Shown here piece by piece: positions 1-8,526 of a stretch of 64,000 nt of DNA; position 1 is the first letter of the stretch, and every line of letters starts with the position of its first letter. Location of the stretch: positions 1,116,001-1,180,000 of the forward strand of contig NZ_CP127174.1 in assembly GCF_030273315.1 (NCBI RefSeq), in the 5' to 3' direction. The position numbers were made by a program, and so were the translations under genes. The notes under the pieces are model-generated. The model did no database searches. It was given only the letters and a program-made list of their open reading frames with translations, and was not told where the DNA came from. This DNA comes from Natrialbaceae archaeon AArc-T1-2. GTDB lineage: Archaea > Halobacteriota > Halobacteria > Halobacteriales > Natrialbaceae.

Positions 1-467
1 AACTCCGGCCTGTCGACCAGCGTGTGTCGTCCCGGCTCGTTGAAATCTTCAGTGACGTCTACCTGTACGGCACTGGGAATGTGCCCCTGGTCGTACTCGT
101 CGTCTGCCTCGATGAGCCGTAACTCGGGATTATCGCGTTCGAACTCGTCGAGGTTGTCCTCGACCCACTCCGCCGACACCAGCGGCGATGGTTGTTCGCC
201 CGAGCGAGTGTTGGCCCGGTCCGTTGACGTCAGGCTATAGAGGTTCTTTCGTCTGTCCTCCTCGAGTGGGATGCTCTCGATGAGGTCTGCTTTGTGCAGT
301 TTCTCGAGACCCGATCGTGCCGTCCGTGACGACAGTAGTGTCTCCTCGCTTAGCGAATGCAGCGTCATGGGGCCGTTTCTCGCCAACGTCTGGTATATGA
401 GCTTCGAACTCGGGGGCAAGTCCTCGAGGGTTTCCCTGACCTGATCGCTCGACTTTTTGGAGTTCAT
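1..467 (-). CDS. Winged-helix/sulfurtransferase (rhodanese) fusion, C-terminus beyond the window
   Basis: The minus-strand frame from the ATG at 467 runs open to the left edge (155 residues visible). Residues about 10-75 look like a winged-helix DNA-binding domain of ArsR/MarR type (TLHSLSEETLLSSRTARSGL as the helix-turn-helix, then a wing ending near LYSLT). From about residue 100 the sequence changes to the start of a thiosulfate sulfurtransferase: VSAEWVEDNLDEF followed by YDQGHIPSAVQVDV, the typical opening of a rhodanese domain. The catalytic cysteine would lie off the edge. The fusion suggests a transcription factor that senses sulfur species, or a regulated sulfurtransferase; this is inference. 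A TATA-like TATTAAG lies about 35 nt upstream. Confidence 0.75.
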   Translation of the reverse strand, partial: MNSKKSSDQVRETLEDLPPSSKLIYQTLARNGPMTLHSLSEETLLSSRTARSGLEKLHKADLIESIPLEEDRRKNLYSLTSTDRANTRSGEQPSPLVSAEWVEDNLDEFERDNPELRLIEADDEYDQGHIPSAVQVDVTEDFNEPGRHTLVDRPE

Positions 468-691
468 CGTCGGGGGCTGTTGATACGTATTCACACACGT
501 CCTTAATACTCTTGTCAAAATTTTCTGACGGGAGTTACCAATAAGCGTGATCGGTTACTGAACGTATTGCGCTGGATGTCCGGATAATTAGACGGCGCTG
601 TCGCGCCTGATCGGCGATCCTCGTACCTGGACTCGATGCGAATCTGATATTTCTGGGAGACAATAACTGAATTGATAGGATGAGATTGCTA

Positions 692-2542
692 TCAATCGTG
701 TGGATGGAACCGTTTCACGGCTCGATCGACCGCGTCAACCTGTCCGATGAAGGTAACCCGATCGCACGGACGGAGCTCGTGATCGCCCGTCGGGACTTCC
801 GTTTCGCCGCTTTCACGGGTTACGAGCCCGACGATACAGCCGTCGGGAATCTCAGCGTTGACCTCGGAGATCGTCTTTCCGACCAGATCCGAGGCGGTCA
901 CTTCGATCTCCTGGACGTCCCCGGTCCGCCCGAGTTCGTTCATCCAGGCCGACAGCGAGGGACGCTCTAAGACGTTCTCGAGCGACCAGGCGGTCGCCAT
1001 CGAGAGATCGATCGCGCGAACTCCCAGTGATTCGAACGCCTCGACGTTGTCGGGTTGGTTGACCCGCGAGGCGAGCGTGGAGACGCCGAACGACGTCTTC
1101 GCGAGCTGACAGACCAGCAGGTTGACGTCGTCGTCCGGCGACACGGCGATGACCGTCTTCGCGTCCCCGGCGTCGGCACGTTCTAAGACGTCGGCGTCGG
1201 TACCGTCGCCCTTGACGGTCCGGAAGCCACGGTTGCGTGCTTCTTCGACGGCGTCTGGATCGGGGTCGACGATGAGTACGTTCTCTCCATCCTGTTCGAG
1301 GCGTTCCGCGAGCGAGAGGCCGACTCGCCCCCCGCCGACGATTATCGTGTGCATTGGTGATACCTCGAGGTAGTTTGCGATCTGTCGTGCGAGGCCGGCC
1401 TGGAGGACGACCGTCGCGAAGATGATCAGGAAGACGGTTCCGGCGAGTAGCTGGGCCTCCTGGGGCCGGCCGAGCGCCTCCAGCTCGACGGCAAACAGCG
1501 TCGCGACGCTCGCCGGGATGATGCCACGGGGGCCGACCGCGCTGAGAAACAGTTGCTCTCTGGTCGTGAATCGCTCGTCAGTCGTCGAAAGGTAGATCAC
1601 TGCCGGCCGAAGCACCAGCGTAACTGCGACCACGATGGCGAGTCCGGCGAGCCCCAGTGTGCGGATGTCGTCGAAGTCGATCAGGGCCGCCAGCGCGACG
1701 AAGATAAACGAGAGGACGACGACCGAGAGGTCGTCCAGGAAGTCGATGACCGCTTCGTGGTGGGGAAGGTCGACGTTTCCCAGGGCGAACCCGGCCATCG
1801 CAGCGGCGGCGATCCCCGTCTCGCTCGCGATCAGCTCCGCACTCCCGTAGGCGACGATGACCCCGGCGAGGACGACCAACCGCGCGTGAAGCGGTCCGTC
1901 ACTCGGCGTGAGATTGCTACGGGTGAGCAACAGCCACACGCTGCCGGCGACGAGTGCTCCGACCGCCAGTCCGAGGAGGAGCCGCTGGAGGAAGTCAACG
2001 ACCAACAGCGCCCAGCCGCCGTTGCCGGCAACGAGCACTTCGAAGACGACGACGACGAGAATCGCCGCCGTCACGTCGTTGATGATGCCTTCACCCTCGA
2101 GGAGGGAGGCGACGTGATCGCGAACGGTAACGACCTGCAGGATCGGTCCGACCACCGTCGGCCCGGTCGCGATCAACAACGCCCCGACGAGCAACCCGAC
2201 CTCGAGACTCGTCTCGAGAAACGTGATAACTGCAACGGCAGTTCCGAGCCAGGTGACGACCGCGCCGACGGTGACGAGTCGGATCATCGCCGACGGGCTC
2301 TCTCGAAGTTTCTCGAGACGTAAGTGATAGCCTCCTTCGAAAAGAATAATCGCGACACAGACACCGACGATAGCCGTCAGCCCGTCACCGAACGTCGCCC
2401 GTGAAACGATGCCGATTCCCTCGGGCCCGATCAGGATGCCTGCGAGAATCAGAAACAGCACGCTCGGAATCCGCAGCCGGTCCGCGAGGACCCGCGAACC
2501 GACTCCGAGTGCCAAGATGAGCGCAACGGCGGCGAGGAGCAT
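692..2542 (-). CDS. CPA1-type cation:proton antiporter with C-terminal TrkA-N/TrkA-C domains
   Basis: 616 residues. Residues 1 to about 390 form a polytopic membrane domain of the Na+/H+ exchanger (CPA1/NhaP) type with about a dozen hydrophobic helices. A cytoplasmic Rossmann TrkA-N domain starts near residue 397 (MHTIIVGGGRVGLSLAERL, GxGxxG nucleotide-binding loop), followed by a TrkA-C/RCK-C domain at about 540-616. This architecture exports Na+ or K+ in exchange for protons under nucleotide or ligand control, which is important in salt-in haloarchaea. Ion specificity cannot be read from the sequence. Two similar TATA-like blocks (CCATATA, near 2569 and 2589) lie upstream of the start. Confidence 0.93.
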   Translation of the reverse strand: MLLAAVALILALGVGSRVLADRLRIPSVLFLILAGILIGPEGIGIVSRATFGDGLTAIVGVCVAIILFEGGYHLRLEKLRESPSAMIRLVTVGAVVTWLGTAVAVITFLETSLEVGLLVGALLIATGPTVVGPILQVVTVRDHVASLLEGEGIINDVTAAILVVVVFEVLVAGNGGWALLVVDFLQRLLLGLAVGALVAGSVWLLLTRSNLTPSDGPLHARLVVLAGVIVAYGSAELIASETGIAAAAMAGFALGNVDLPHHEAVIDFLDDLSVVVLSFIFVALAALIDFDDIRTLGLAGLAIVVAVTLVLRPAVIYLSTTDERFTTREQLFLSAVGPRGIIPASVATLFAVELEALGRPQEAQLLAGTVFLIIFATVVLQAGLARQIANYLEVSPMHTIIVGGGRVGLSLAERLEQDGENVLIVDPDPDAVEEARNRGFRTVKGDGTDADVLERADAGDAKTVIAVSPDDDVNLLVCQLAKTSFGVSTLASRVNQPDNVEAFESLGVRAIDLSMATAWSLENVLERPSLSAWMNELGRTGDVQEIEVTASDLVGKTISEVNAEIPDGCIVGLVTRESGETEVPTGDHELRPCDRVTFIGQVDAVDRAVKRFHPHD

Positions 2543-2924
2543 CAGTAGTCACAATCCGAGCCGGAACCCATATACTTCACCTTGTTCCCATATATTTCGG
2601 TCTCGAACGATAGCGTCCCGCTCGTCTCTCCAGATGCAACCTCCCGACACGCGACGATGACGTCGAATGGAAAATATAACATTCGAAAGCTATGCTTATG
2701 ATATGACTACCGTGGATAAAAACACGTTACCCGAACATCCGCCGGCAGTAGTTTGTAATTTCAAATACAACCGAAAGAAAATGGTGGTATAATGGCTCTA
2801 TGCCGCGATTGGGTTGCAAAATGTTTCACTTCACTCCGACGGTTGCCTTCGTCCGAATACGCGACTACGAATATCGGAGAGCGACGTCTAGACATCCGGT
2901 CGATATCTCTGCCGTTGCTCCCGA
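2543..2924. other. Intergenic stretch with divergent promoters
   Basis: 382 bases without a convincing gene. The part next to the antiporter holds two similar AT-rich blocks (CCCATATACTTC near 2568 and CCCATATATTTC near 2586), likely its promoter. The middle (2690-2800) is much more AT-rich than the genome average and may carry the promoter of the rightward gene. No RNA gene or repeat was recognised. Confidence 0.6.
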
Positions 2925-3767
2925 ATGTTCTCTCACAGGCCGCTAGTGCTCACTGTTATCGGTAGTCGTCGTCGCCGGTATCAATGTCGTACCCGAGGCG
3001 GTCGGCGGACTCCTCGTGCTCGGTTCCTGGCTCGGTCTGCCGATCGCGATCTACCTGGACAGCCGGACGGTTCGACGGCACACCGACTGGCCGACACATC
3101 GGTGGGCCTACATCGGTGGTGCACTCGTCTGGATCTCGCCATCGTTCCAGGCGTCCTCTATCTGTGGCGACGGCGAACGCTGGCGAACGCGGCCGAATCG
3201 ACCGCGAGAACGCTCGAGTCCGACGGAAACTCGACGAGCGACTCCCGGGATCACGGGAACACGCGAACGATCGAGTACGGGGACGATCGCTTCTCGTGTA
3301 CCGTTGTACGCTCGCCGAATGAGACGTGGACGGTCGCGTACGGATGCGGGACCGGCACGGACGAGTGTCGCGCGTTCGTCTTCAGGGAGGCCGACCGCCG
3401 GTTCAGCGTGACCACCGAGCAGCCGGTAGCAGCTGCTATCGCCGACACCGGTCACATCGCCGTCCTCGAGGCGCTTGGTCCCGATGGAGACGCCGGCAAA
3501 CTCGCGGTGTTCGACCTCGACGGCGAGGTCGTCCTGACGCACTACGTCAACGCGGCCGTCACGGACTGTGCAATCACCGCCGACGGTAGCTACGCTGCAG
3601 CCGGAACGTCTGACCCTGACCGCCGAGTCTACGTCTTCGACGTCGCAGCCGGCGAGTTGCGGGCGGAACACGAACCGAGCGTCGGTGTCGAGCGACTCGA
3701 TTTCAGTCGTAGCGGCGGGGACGTCCGACTCGAGCTCCGCGACGGCGAGGACGTCTCCGCGATTTGA
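2925..3767 (+). CDS. Beta-propeller-like membrane protein with a frame-displaced N-terminus
   Basis: The frame is open for 280 codons. From about 3133 onward it encodes a sensible haloarchaeal protein: a hydrophobic segment (IVPGVLYLWRRR) and a repetitive beta-rich domain resembling WD40/PQQ propeller blades (AAIADTGHIAVLEALG; CAITADGSYAAAGTSDPDRR). Between about 2961 and 3133, however, this frame gives an Arg-rich peptide unlike haloarchaeal proteins. The +1 frame there gives a normal membrane segment (LGSWLGLPIAIYLDSRTVRR ... WAYIGGALVWIS). Adding one base near 3133 joins WIS to PIVPGVLYLW. The N-terminus therefore looks damaged by two compensating indels or mis-sequenced. Function unknown. 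Confidence 0.55.
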   Translation: MFSHRPLVLTVIGSRRRRYQCRTRGGRRTPRARFLARSADRDLPGQPDGSTAHRLADTSVGLHRWCTRLDLAIVPGVLYLWRRRTLANAAESTARTLESDGNSTSDSRDHGNTRTIEYGDDRFSCTVVRSPNETWTVAYGCGTGTDECRAFVFREADRRFSVTTEQPVAAAIADTGHIAVLEALGPDGDAGKLAVFDLDGEVVLTHYVNAAVTDCAITADGSYAAAGTSDPDRRVYVFDVAAGELRAEHEPSVGVERLDFSRSGGDVRLELRDGEDVSAI

Positions 3768-3972
3768 TCAGTGCTGCCCGATAGTAGTAGACGTCGTGCG
3801 GTCGACGGATCTCGGCGAGAGTCCAGTCGGTTTCGGTCGTTGCCTCGCGAAGACGGTCAGGACTACCCAGGCGAAAAAGCAACGTTCGACCGATCCGGTC
3901 TTCGTACTCGTAGTGGAGCACGCGGAAGGCGAGACCGGGCGTCGGATCCGACCGAAATCCCAGGCGGGTTGT

Positions 3973-4006
3973 GGTTTCACCGGTAAACGGTTACAGCAAT
4001 CCGTAT
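3973..4006 (-). repeat. Single arm of an intergenic palindromic repeat family
   Basis: Read on the minus strand, these 34 bases match the left arm of the palindrome at 30772-30852 at 31 of 34 positions (core ATACGGATTGCTGTAAC then TTTACCGGTG). Here only one arm is present, just after the stop codon of the CoA-transferase gene. Two copies 27 kb apart in intergenic DNA indicate a dispersed repeat family. Confidence 0.7.
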
Positions 4007-5184
4007 CAGTCGTCAGCCGCCGTCTCGGCGTCGATCTCCTCGCCGAGGATCTCCTCCTGGTGTTCGCCGAGCAGCGGCGCACGACCTCGGGGCTCGGGGT
4101 TCGTCTCGGACATCTTGATCGCGCTGCCGGCGATCTCGACCTCGGTGTCCGCGCCGGGCTGTTCGACCGGAACGAGCATGTCCCGCGCGTGGATGTGGGG
4201 GTCCTCGAAGATGTCCTCCGTGTTCTGGACGGGGGCGACCGGAATGCGTCCCTCGAGGGTGTCACAGATCTCTTCGCTCGAGCGTTCGCGGGTCCACTCG
4301 GCGACTTCTTCTCGCAGGAAGTCACGATTTTTCAGCCGGCTTGCAGGGTCGGGGTAGTCCTCCGCTAAGTCCTCCCGCCCCATCGCGTCACAGAGTTCCT
4401 GCCAGTGGTTCGTGCCGAAGGCGGCGATGACGACGTAGCCGTCTGCGGCCTCGAAGGCGTTGTAGGGGAAAAGCGTCGGGTGGGAGTTACCCCGCCGAGT
4501 CGGAGGGTTGCCGGTGTAGGACTGCTGGTAGATCGCCCGTTCGGCCATGCTGATCATCGAGTCGTACATCGCGGTGTCGACGTGTTGGCCCTCGCCGGTC
4601 TGTTCGCGGTGGTTGACCGCCGCGAGGATGCCGATACAGTTCAGCGTCGCCGTGAAGAGGTCGCCGATGCCGGGACCGACTTTCGTCGGCGGGCCCTCGG
4701 CCTGGCCCGTGATCTCCATGACGCCACCGAGCGCCTGGGCGATGAGATCGAAGGAGGGCTGGCCCTGCCGGTTGGTCTCGCCGGTCCGGGGGTCGCCGAA
4801 GCCGCGGATCGATGAGTAGATGATTTCGGGGTTGTGCTCGGAGAGGGTCTCGTAGCCGAGATCGAACTTCTCCATCGTGCCCGCACGGTAGTTCTCGACG
4901 ACGACGTCGGCCTCCTCGACGAGCGAGAGGAAGTCCTCGCGGTCCTCCTCGTCGCCGAGGTCGAGTTCGATGCTCCGTTTGCCGCGGTTGACACTCTGGA
5001 AGTAACCGCCGTAGGCCTCTTCGTCCGGATCGTCGACGAACGGCGGGTTCGACCGGATGAGGTCTCCGCCCGGACGCTCGATCTTTACGACGTCTGCGCC
5101 CATGTCCGCGAGCAACATCGTACAGTACGGTCCGGCGAGCACCTGCGTCAGATCCAGGACGCGTAAGTTCGAGAGCGCTCCCAT
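4006..5184 (-). CDS. mct: Mesaconyl-CoA C1-C4 CoA transferase (class III CoA transferase)
   Basis: 392 residues of the class III (CaiB/BaiF, formyl-CoA transferase) family. The N-terminus MGALSNLRVLDLTQVLAGPY and the central PSFDLIAQALGGVMEITG are characteristic; Asp146 fits the catalytic Asp of the family. The substrate is inferred from context: the gene lies divergent to glutamate mutase, methylaspartase and mesaconyl-CoA hydratase genes, the arrangement of the haloarchaeal methylaspartate cycle, where Mct moves CoA intramolecularly on mesaconyl-CoA. I chose the ATG at 5184 rather than 5211 because it begins the conserved MGALSNLRVLDL and an A5 run on the plus strand (T5 on the coding strand) lies 28 nt upstream, fitting a near-leaderless promoter. 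Confidence 0.9.
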   Translation of the reverse strand: MGALSNLRVLDLTQVLAGPYCTMLLADMGADVVKIERPGGDLIRSNPPFVDDPDEEAYGGYFQSVNRGKRSIELDLGDEEDREDFLSLVEEADVVVENYRAGTMEKFDLGYETLSEHNPEIIYSSIRGFGDPRTGETNRQGQPSFDLIAQALGGVMEITGQAEGPPTKVGPGIGDLFTATLNCIGILAAVNHREQTGEGQHVDTAMYDSMISMAERAIYQQSYTGNPPTRRGNSHPTLFPYNAFEAADGYVVIAAFGTNHWQELCDAMGREDLAEDYPDPASRLKNRDFLREEVAEWTRERSSEEICDTLEGRIPVAPVQNTEDIFEDPHIHARDMLVPVEQPGADTEVEIAGSAIKMSETNPEPRGRAPLLGEHQEEILGEEIDAETAADD

Positions 5185-5326
5185 GCGTGGCCAATGTACC
5201 GACGGGCGCAAAAACCTTTACTATAGATCATGATGATGCTCACACGTCACAAACGCTGCGTGGAAACACGTCCCGATCTGATGCTGGAAGGCAATATAAG
5301 GTGTATTATCATGAAAGACCATTAGG

Positions 5327-5333
5327 TTTAATA
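5327..5333 (+). promoter_or_regulatory. TATA box for the methylaspartate-cycle operon
   Basis: TTTAATA centred 30 nt before the ATG at 5360, the spacing expected for a leaderless or short-leader haloarchaeal transcript. The 5185-5359 gap is shared with the divergent mct promoter. Confidence 0.6.
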
Positions 5334-5359
5334 CCCCATTCCTCATGTTCTCTCATACA

Positions 5360-5800
5360 ATGGCCCGAACGGTCGTCCTCGGTGTGATCGGATCCGACGC
5401 ACACGTCGTCGGCATCACGATCCTCGAGCAGGCGTTCAGTGCAGCTGGCTTCGACGTCGTCAACCTCGGCGTCCAGACCTCCCAGGCGGAGTTCGCCGAG
5501 GCAGCGGTAGAACACGACGCGGAGGCTGTACTGGTCTCCTCGCTGTACGGTCACGCCGAGCAGGACTGTCGGGGCTTCCACGACGTCCTCGAGGACGCCG
5601 GCGTGGACGCGATCACGTACATCGGTGGTAACCTCGCGGTCGGTCAGGACGACTTCGAGCAGACCCGCGAGACGTTCGAAACGTTCGGATTCGACCGGGT
5701 CTTCGACTCCGAGACCGACCCCGAAGAGGCGATCGCCGCCCTGGAACGAGATCTAGAGACCACGACGACAGAGACGGACCGTGCCACGGTCACCTCATAG
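5360..5800 (+). CDS. mamA: Glutamate mutase subunit S (B12-binding)
   Basis: 146 residues, the usual size of the small cobalamin-binding subunit (GlmS/MamA). The base-off/His-on motif DAHVVG places the lower axial ligand at His15; LVSSLYGH and YIGGNL complete the B12-binding fold. With MamB it interconverts L-glutamate and L-threo-3-methylaspartate. I chose the ATG at 5360 over 5345 because MARTVVLGVIGSDAH is the family N-terminus and the TATA spacing fits. It is first in a rightward operon, 7 nt before mamB. Confidence 0.95.
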   Translation: MARTVVLGVIGSDAHVVGITILEQAFSAAGFDVVNLGVQTSQAEFAEAAVEHDAEAVLVSSLYGHAEQDCRGFHDVLEDAGVDAITYIGGNLAVGQDDFEQTRETFETFGFDRVFDSETDPEEAIAALERDLETTTTETDRATVTS

Positions 5801-5807
5801 GACCTAG

Positions 5808-7262
5808 ATGATACGAGACGAGCGCATTCCTTCCGACGAGCTACGGCGTATCGACGAGGAAATTCGATCCAACTGGCCTAGCGGTTCGGCAGTCGACTTC
5901 GAGGAGGCCATCGAGTACCACGAGTCGCTGCCGGCCGAAAAGCAGTTCGCGGACGTCCTCGAGTCGGCCGACAAACCCCTCCTCCAGCCGCGGGCGGGGG
6001 TGCCCCGACTCGACGACCAGATCGAGCTGCTCGAGTACCTCCACACGGAGGGGCGAGCGGATCTGCTTCCGACGACGATCGATTCGTACACCCGCGACAA
6101 CGAGTACGAGAAAGCCCAGACGGGCTTGGAGAAGGCCCAGGAGACGGGCGAAGACACCCTAAACGGCTTCCCGGCCGTTAACCACGGCGTCGAGGGCTGT
6201 CGGAACCTGATCGAGGCGATCGACGCCCCGATCGAGGTCCGTCACGGAACGCCGGACGCTCGCCTGCTCGCGGCGGTCACGTTTGCAGGCGGCTTCCAGA
6301 GTTTCGAGGGTGGACCGATCTCGTACAACATTCCCTACACGAAAGAACACGGACTCGAGGAGACGATGAAACACTGGCAGTTCGTCGACCGGCTGGCCGG
6401 CGCGTACACCGAACGCGGCGTCCGGATCAACCGCGAGCCGTTCGGTCCCCTGACCGGCACGCTGGTGCCACCCTCGATCGCCATCGCGATCGGGATCGTC
6501 GAGTGCCAGCTCGCGGTCACCCAGGGCGTCCGCTCGGTGACGCCGGGCTACGGCCAGGTCGGTAACGTCGTCCAGGACGTCGCCGCCCTGCGTGCCTTAC
6601 GGAAACTCGCAACCGAGTACCTGCCCGACGAGGTCGAGGTCACGACCGTCTTCCACGAGTGGATGGGCGGGTTCCCGCCGGACGAGGCCCGGGCCAACGG
6701 CGTCATCAGCCTCGGCGGGATGACGGCAGCGATTGCCCAGCCGGACAAAGTCATCACCAAGTCGCCCCAGGAGTTCCAGGGTGTGCCGACCAAGGAGGCA
6801 AACGCCTCCGGGCTGCGCACCACGCGCCAGGTCATCGACATGGCGATCGAGCAGGACATCGACATCGACGGCATCGACGAGGAACAGGAGCTGATCGAAC
6901 GCGAGACCCGCTGTCTAATGGATACGATCTTGGCACACGGCGACGGCGACGTTGCACAGGGGACGATCAAGGCCTTCGAATCCGGTGCGCTCGACGTGCC
7001 CTTCGCGCCGAGTGACAGCGCCAAGGGTGCGGTGCTCCCGGCCCGGGACGACGACGGTCGAGTCCGGATCTTCGAGTGGGCCGACCTCGAGATGGACGAG
7101 GACATAAAAGAGATCCACCGCGCCCGGCTCTCCCAGCGAGCCGAAACCGAGGGACGGGACGAATCGTTCCGGATGGTCGCCGACGACGTCGACGCGATCA
7201 GCGACGGGAAGCTGATCGGCCGTCCACACAGCGGTACCGGAGGTGTTAGCAATGCGGATTGA
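5808..7262 (+). CDS. mamB: Glutamate mutase subunit E
   Basis: 484 residues matching the large catalytic (epsilon) TIM-barrel subunit of adenosylcobalamin-dependent glutamate mutase. Recognisable blocks are LNGFPAVNHGVEGCRNLIEA, FEGGPISYNIPYTK and TPGYGQVGNVVQDVAALRAL. It forms the active enzyme with MamA encoded just upstream. Its 3' end overlaps the start of mal by 11 nt, indicating coupled translation. Confidence 0.95.
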   Translation: MIRDERIPSDELRRIDEEIRSNWPSGSAVDFEEAIEYHESLPAEKQFADVLESADKPLLQPRAGVPRLDDQIELLEYLHTEGRADLLPTTIDSYTRDNEYEKAQTGLEKAQETGEDTLNGFPAVNHGVEGCRNLIEAIDAPIEVRHGTPDARLLAAVTFAGGFQSFEGGPISYNIPYTKEHGLEETMKHWQFVDRLAGAYTERGVRINREPFGPLTGTLVPPSIAIAIGIVECQLAVTQGVRSVTPGYGQVGNVVQDVAALRALRKLATEYLPDEVEVTTVFHEWMGGFPPDEARANGVISLGGMTAAIAQPDKVITKSPQEFQGVPTKEANASGLRTTRQVIDMAIEQDIDIDGIDEEQELIERETRCLMDTILAHGDGDVAQGTIKAFESGALDVPFAPSDSAKGAVLPARDDDGRVRIFEWADLEMDEDIKEIHRARLSQRAETEGRDESFRMVADDVDAISDGKLIGRPHSGTGGVSNAD

Positions 7263-8526
7263 GAACGTCTACGCCACGCCCGGCTTCTCGGGCTTTTACT
7301 TCGACGACCAGCGCGCGATCAAGCGGGGCGCAGCAAAGGACGGCTTTTCCTACGTGGGTGAGCCCGTCACCGACGGCTTCGACTCGATTCGGCAGGCGGG
7401 TGAGGCCCTGATCGTCGACATCGAACTCGAGGACGGCTCCGTGGTCCGTGGCGACTGTGCCGCGGTCCAGTATTCGGGAGCTGGCGGGCGCGACCCCCTC
7501 TTTCAGGCCGAGGAGTACGCCCCCGTCGTCGAGGAGCCGGTCGCCGACGAACTCGTCGGTCGTGACGCCGAGGCGTTCCTCGAGAACGCGGAGTTGCTCG
7601 AGGAGATGGAGGTCGATGGCGACCGCCTGCACACGGCGATCCGCTACGGTGTCTCCCAGGCCTTACTCGCCGCGGCCGCCGAGGCCACGGGGACGACCCG
7701 GACGGACGTCTTGGCCGACGAACTCGGCACCGACCCCTCGAGCGAGCCGATCCCGGTGTTCGGCCAGTCCGGTGACGACCGCTACGTCAACGCCGAGAAG
7801 ATGTTCGTCAAGGGCGTCCCTGTCCTTCCCCACGGGCTGATCAACAGCGAAGAAAAGATCGGCTCCGAGGGAGAGACGTTGCTCGAGTACGTCGAGTGGC
7901 TCGTCTCCCGATCACAGGAACTCGGCCCCGAGGGCTACGAGCCTCGCATCCACATCGACGTCTACGGGATGATCGGCGAGATCTTCGGGGCTCCCTACGA
8001 CCGCCCCGAGGTGGTCGCGTACTTCGCCGCTCTCGAGGAAGCAGCGGGAGATCTCCCGATCCAGATCGAGGGGCCGATGGACGTCGGCGACCGCGAAGCA
8101 CAGATCGAAGCGATGTGTGAGCTTCGTGACGGTCTCGCGGAAGCCGGCGTCGGCGTCGACATCGTCGCCGACGAGTGGTGTAACACCTTCGAGGACGTGA
8201 CGGCGTTCGTCGACGCGGGTGCCGCCGACGTGGTCCAGGTGAAGACGCCGGACCTCGGTGGCATCCAGCGCAGTGCCCGCGCAGTCCAGTACTGTGAGGG
8301 GACCGACACCCGCGCCTATCTCGGTGGTACCTGCAACGAAACAGAAACGTCCGCGCGCGCCTGTGCTCACGTCGCACTCGCGACAGACGCCGCACAGGTG
8401 CTCGCAAAGCCCGGCATGGGCTTCGACGAGGGCTACATGATTGTCGAAAACGAGATGCGTCGCACGGTCTCCCGCCGACAGCGCGGGCGACTCGAAATCG
8501 AAGAGGAGGTGACTGCAGATGACTGA
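7252..8526 (+). CDS. mal: Methylaspartate ammonia-lyase
   Basis: 424 residues of the enolase superfamily. It deaminates L-threo-3-methylaspartate to mesaconate. Visible signatures are HIDVYGMIGEIFG, IVADEWCNTFEDV and VQVKTPDLGGIQRS; the lysine of the last is residue 331, the position of the catalytic lysine in characterised methylaspartases. The ATG at 7252 is preferred to the GTG at 7243 because a strong Shine-Dalgarno (GGAGGTG) sits 7 nt before it and MRIENVYATPG is the family start. It overlaps mamB and mch, so the operon is tightly coupled. Confidence 0.95.
   Translation: MRIENVYATPGFSGFYFDDQRAIKRGAAKDGFSYVGEPVTDGFDSIRQAGEALIVDIELEDGSVVRGDCAAVQYSGAGGRDPLFQAEEYAPVVEEPVADELVGRDAEAFLENAELLEEMEVDGDRLHTAIRYGVSQALLAAAAEATGTTRTDVLADELGTDPSSEPIPVFGQSGDDRYVNAEKMFVKGVPVLPHGLINSEEKIGSEGETLLEYVEWLVSRSQELGPEGYEPRIHIDVYGMIGEIFGAPYDRPEVVAYFAALEEAAGDLPIQIEGPMDVGDREAQIEAMCELRDGLAEAGVGVDIVADEWCNTFEDVTAFVDAGAADVVQVKTPDLGGIQRSARAVQYCEGTDTRAYLGGTCNETETSARACAHVALATDAAQVLAKPGMGFDEGYMIVENEMRRTVSRRQRGRLEIEEEVTADD

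Noticed and set aside
3703-3921. 72-codon minus-strand frame between the propeller gene and mct
   Set aside because: The first 55 residues look moderately protein-like, but the start is an internal GTG, the end overlaps the propeller gene antisense, and no family is recognisable. Left undecided rather than called.
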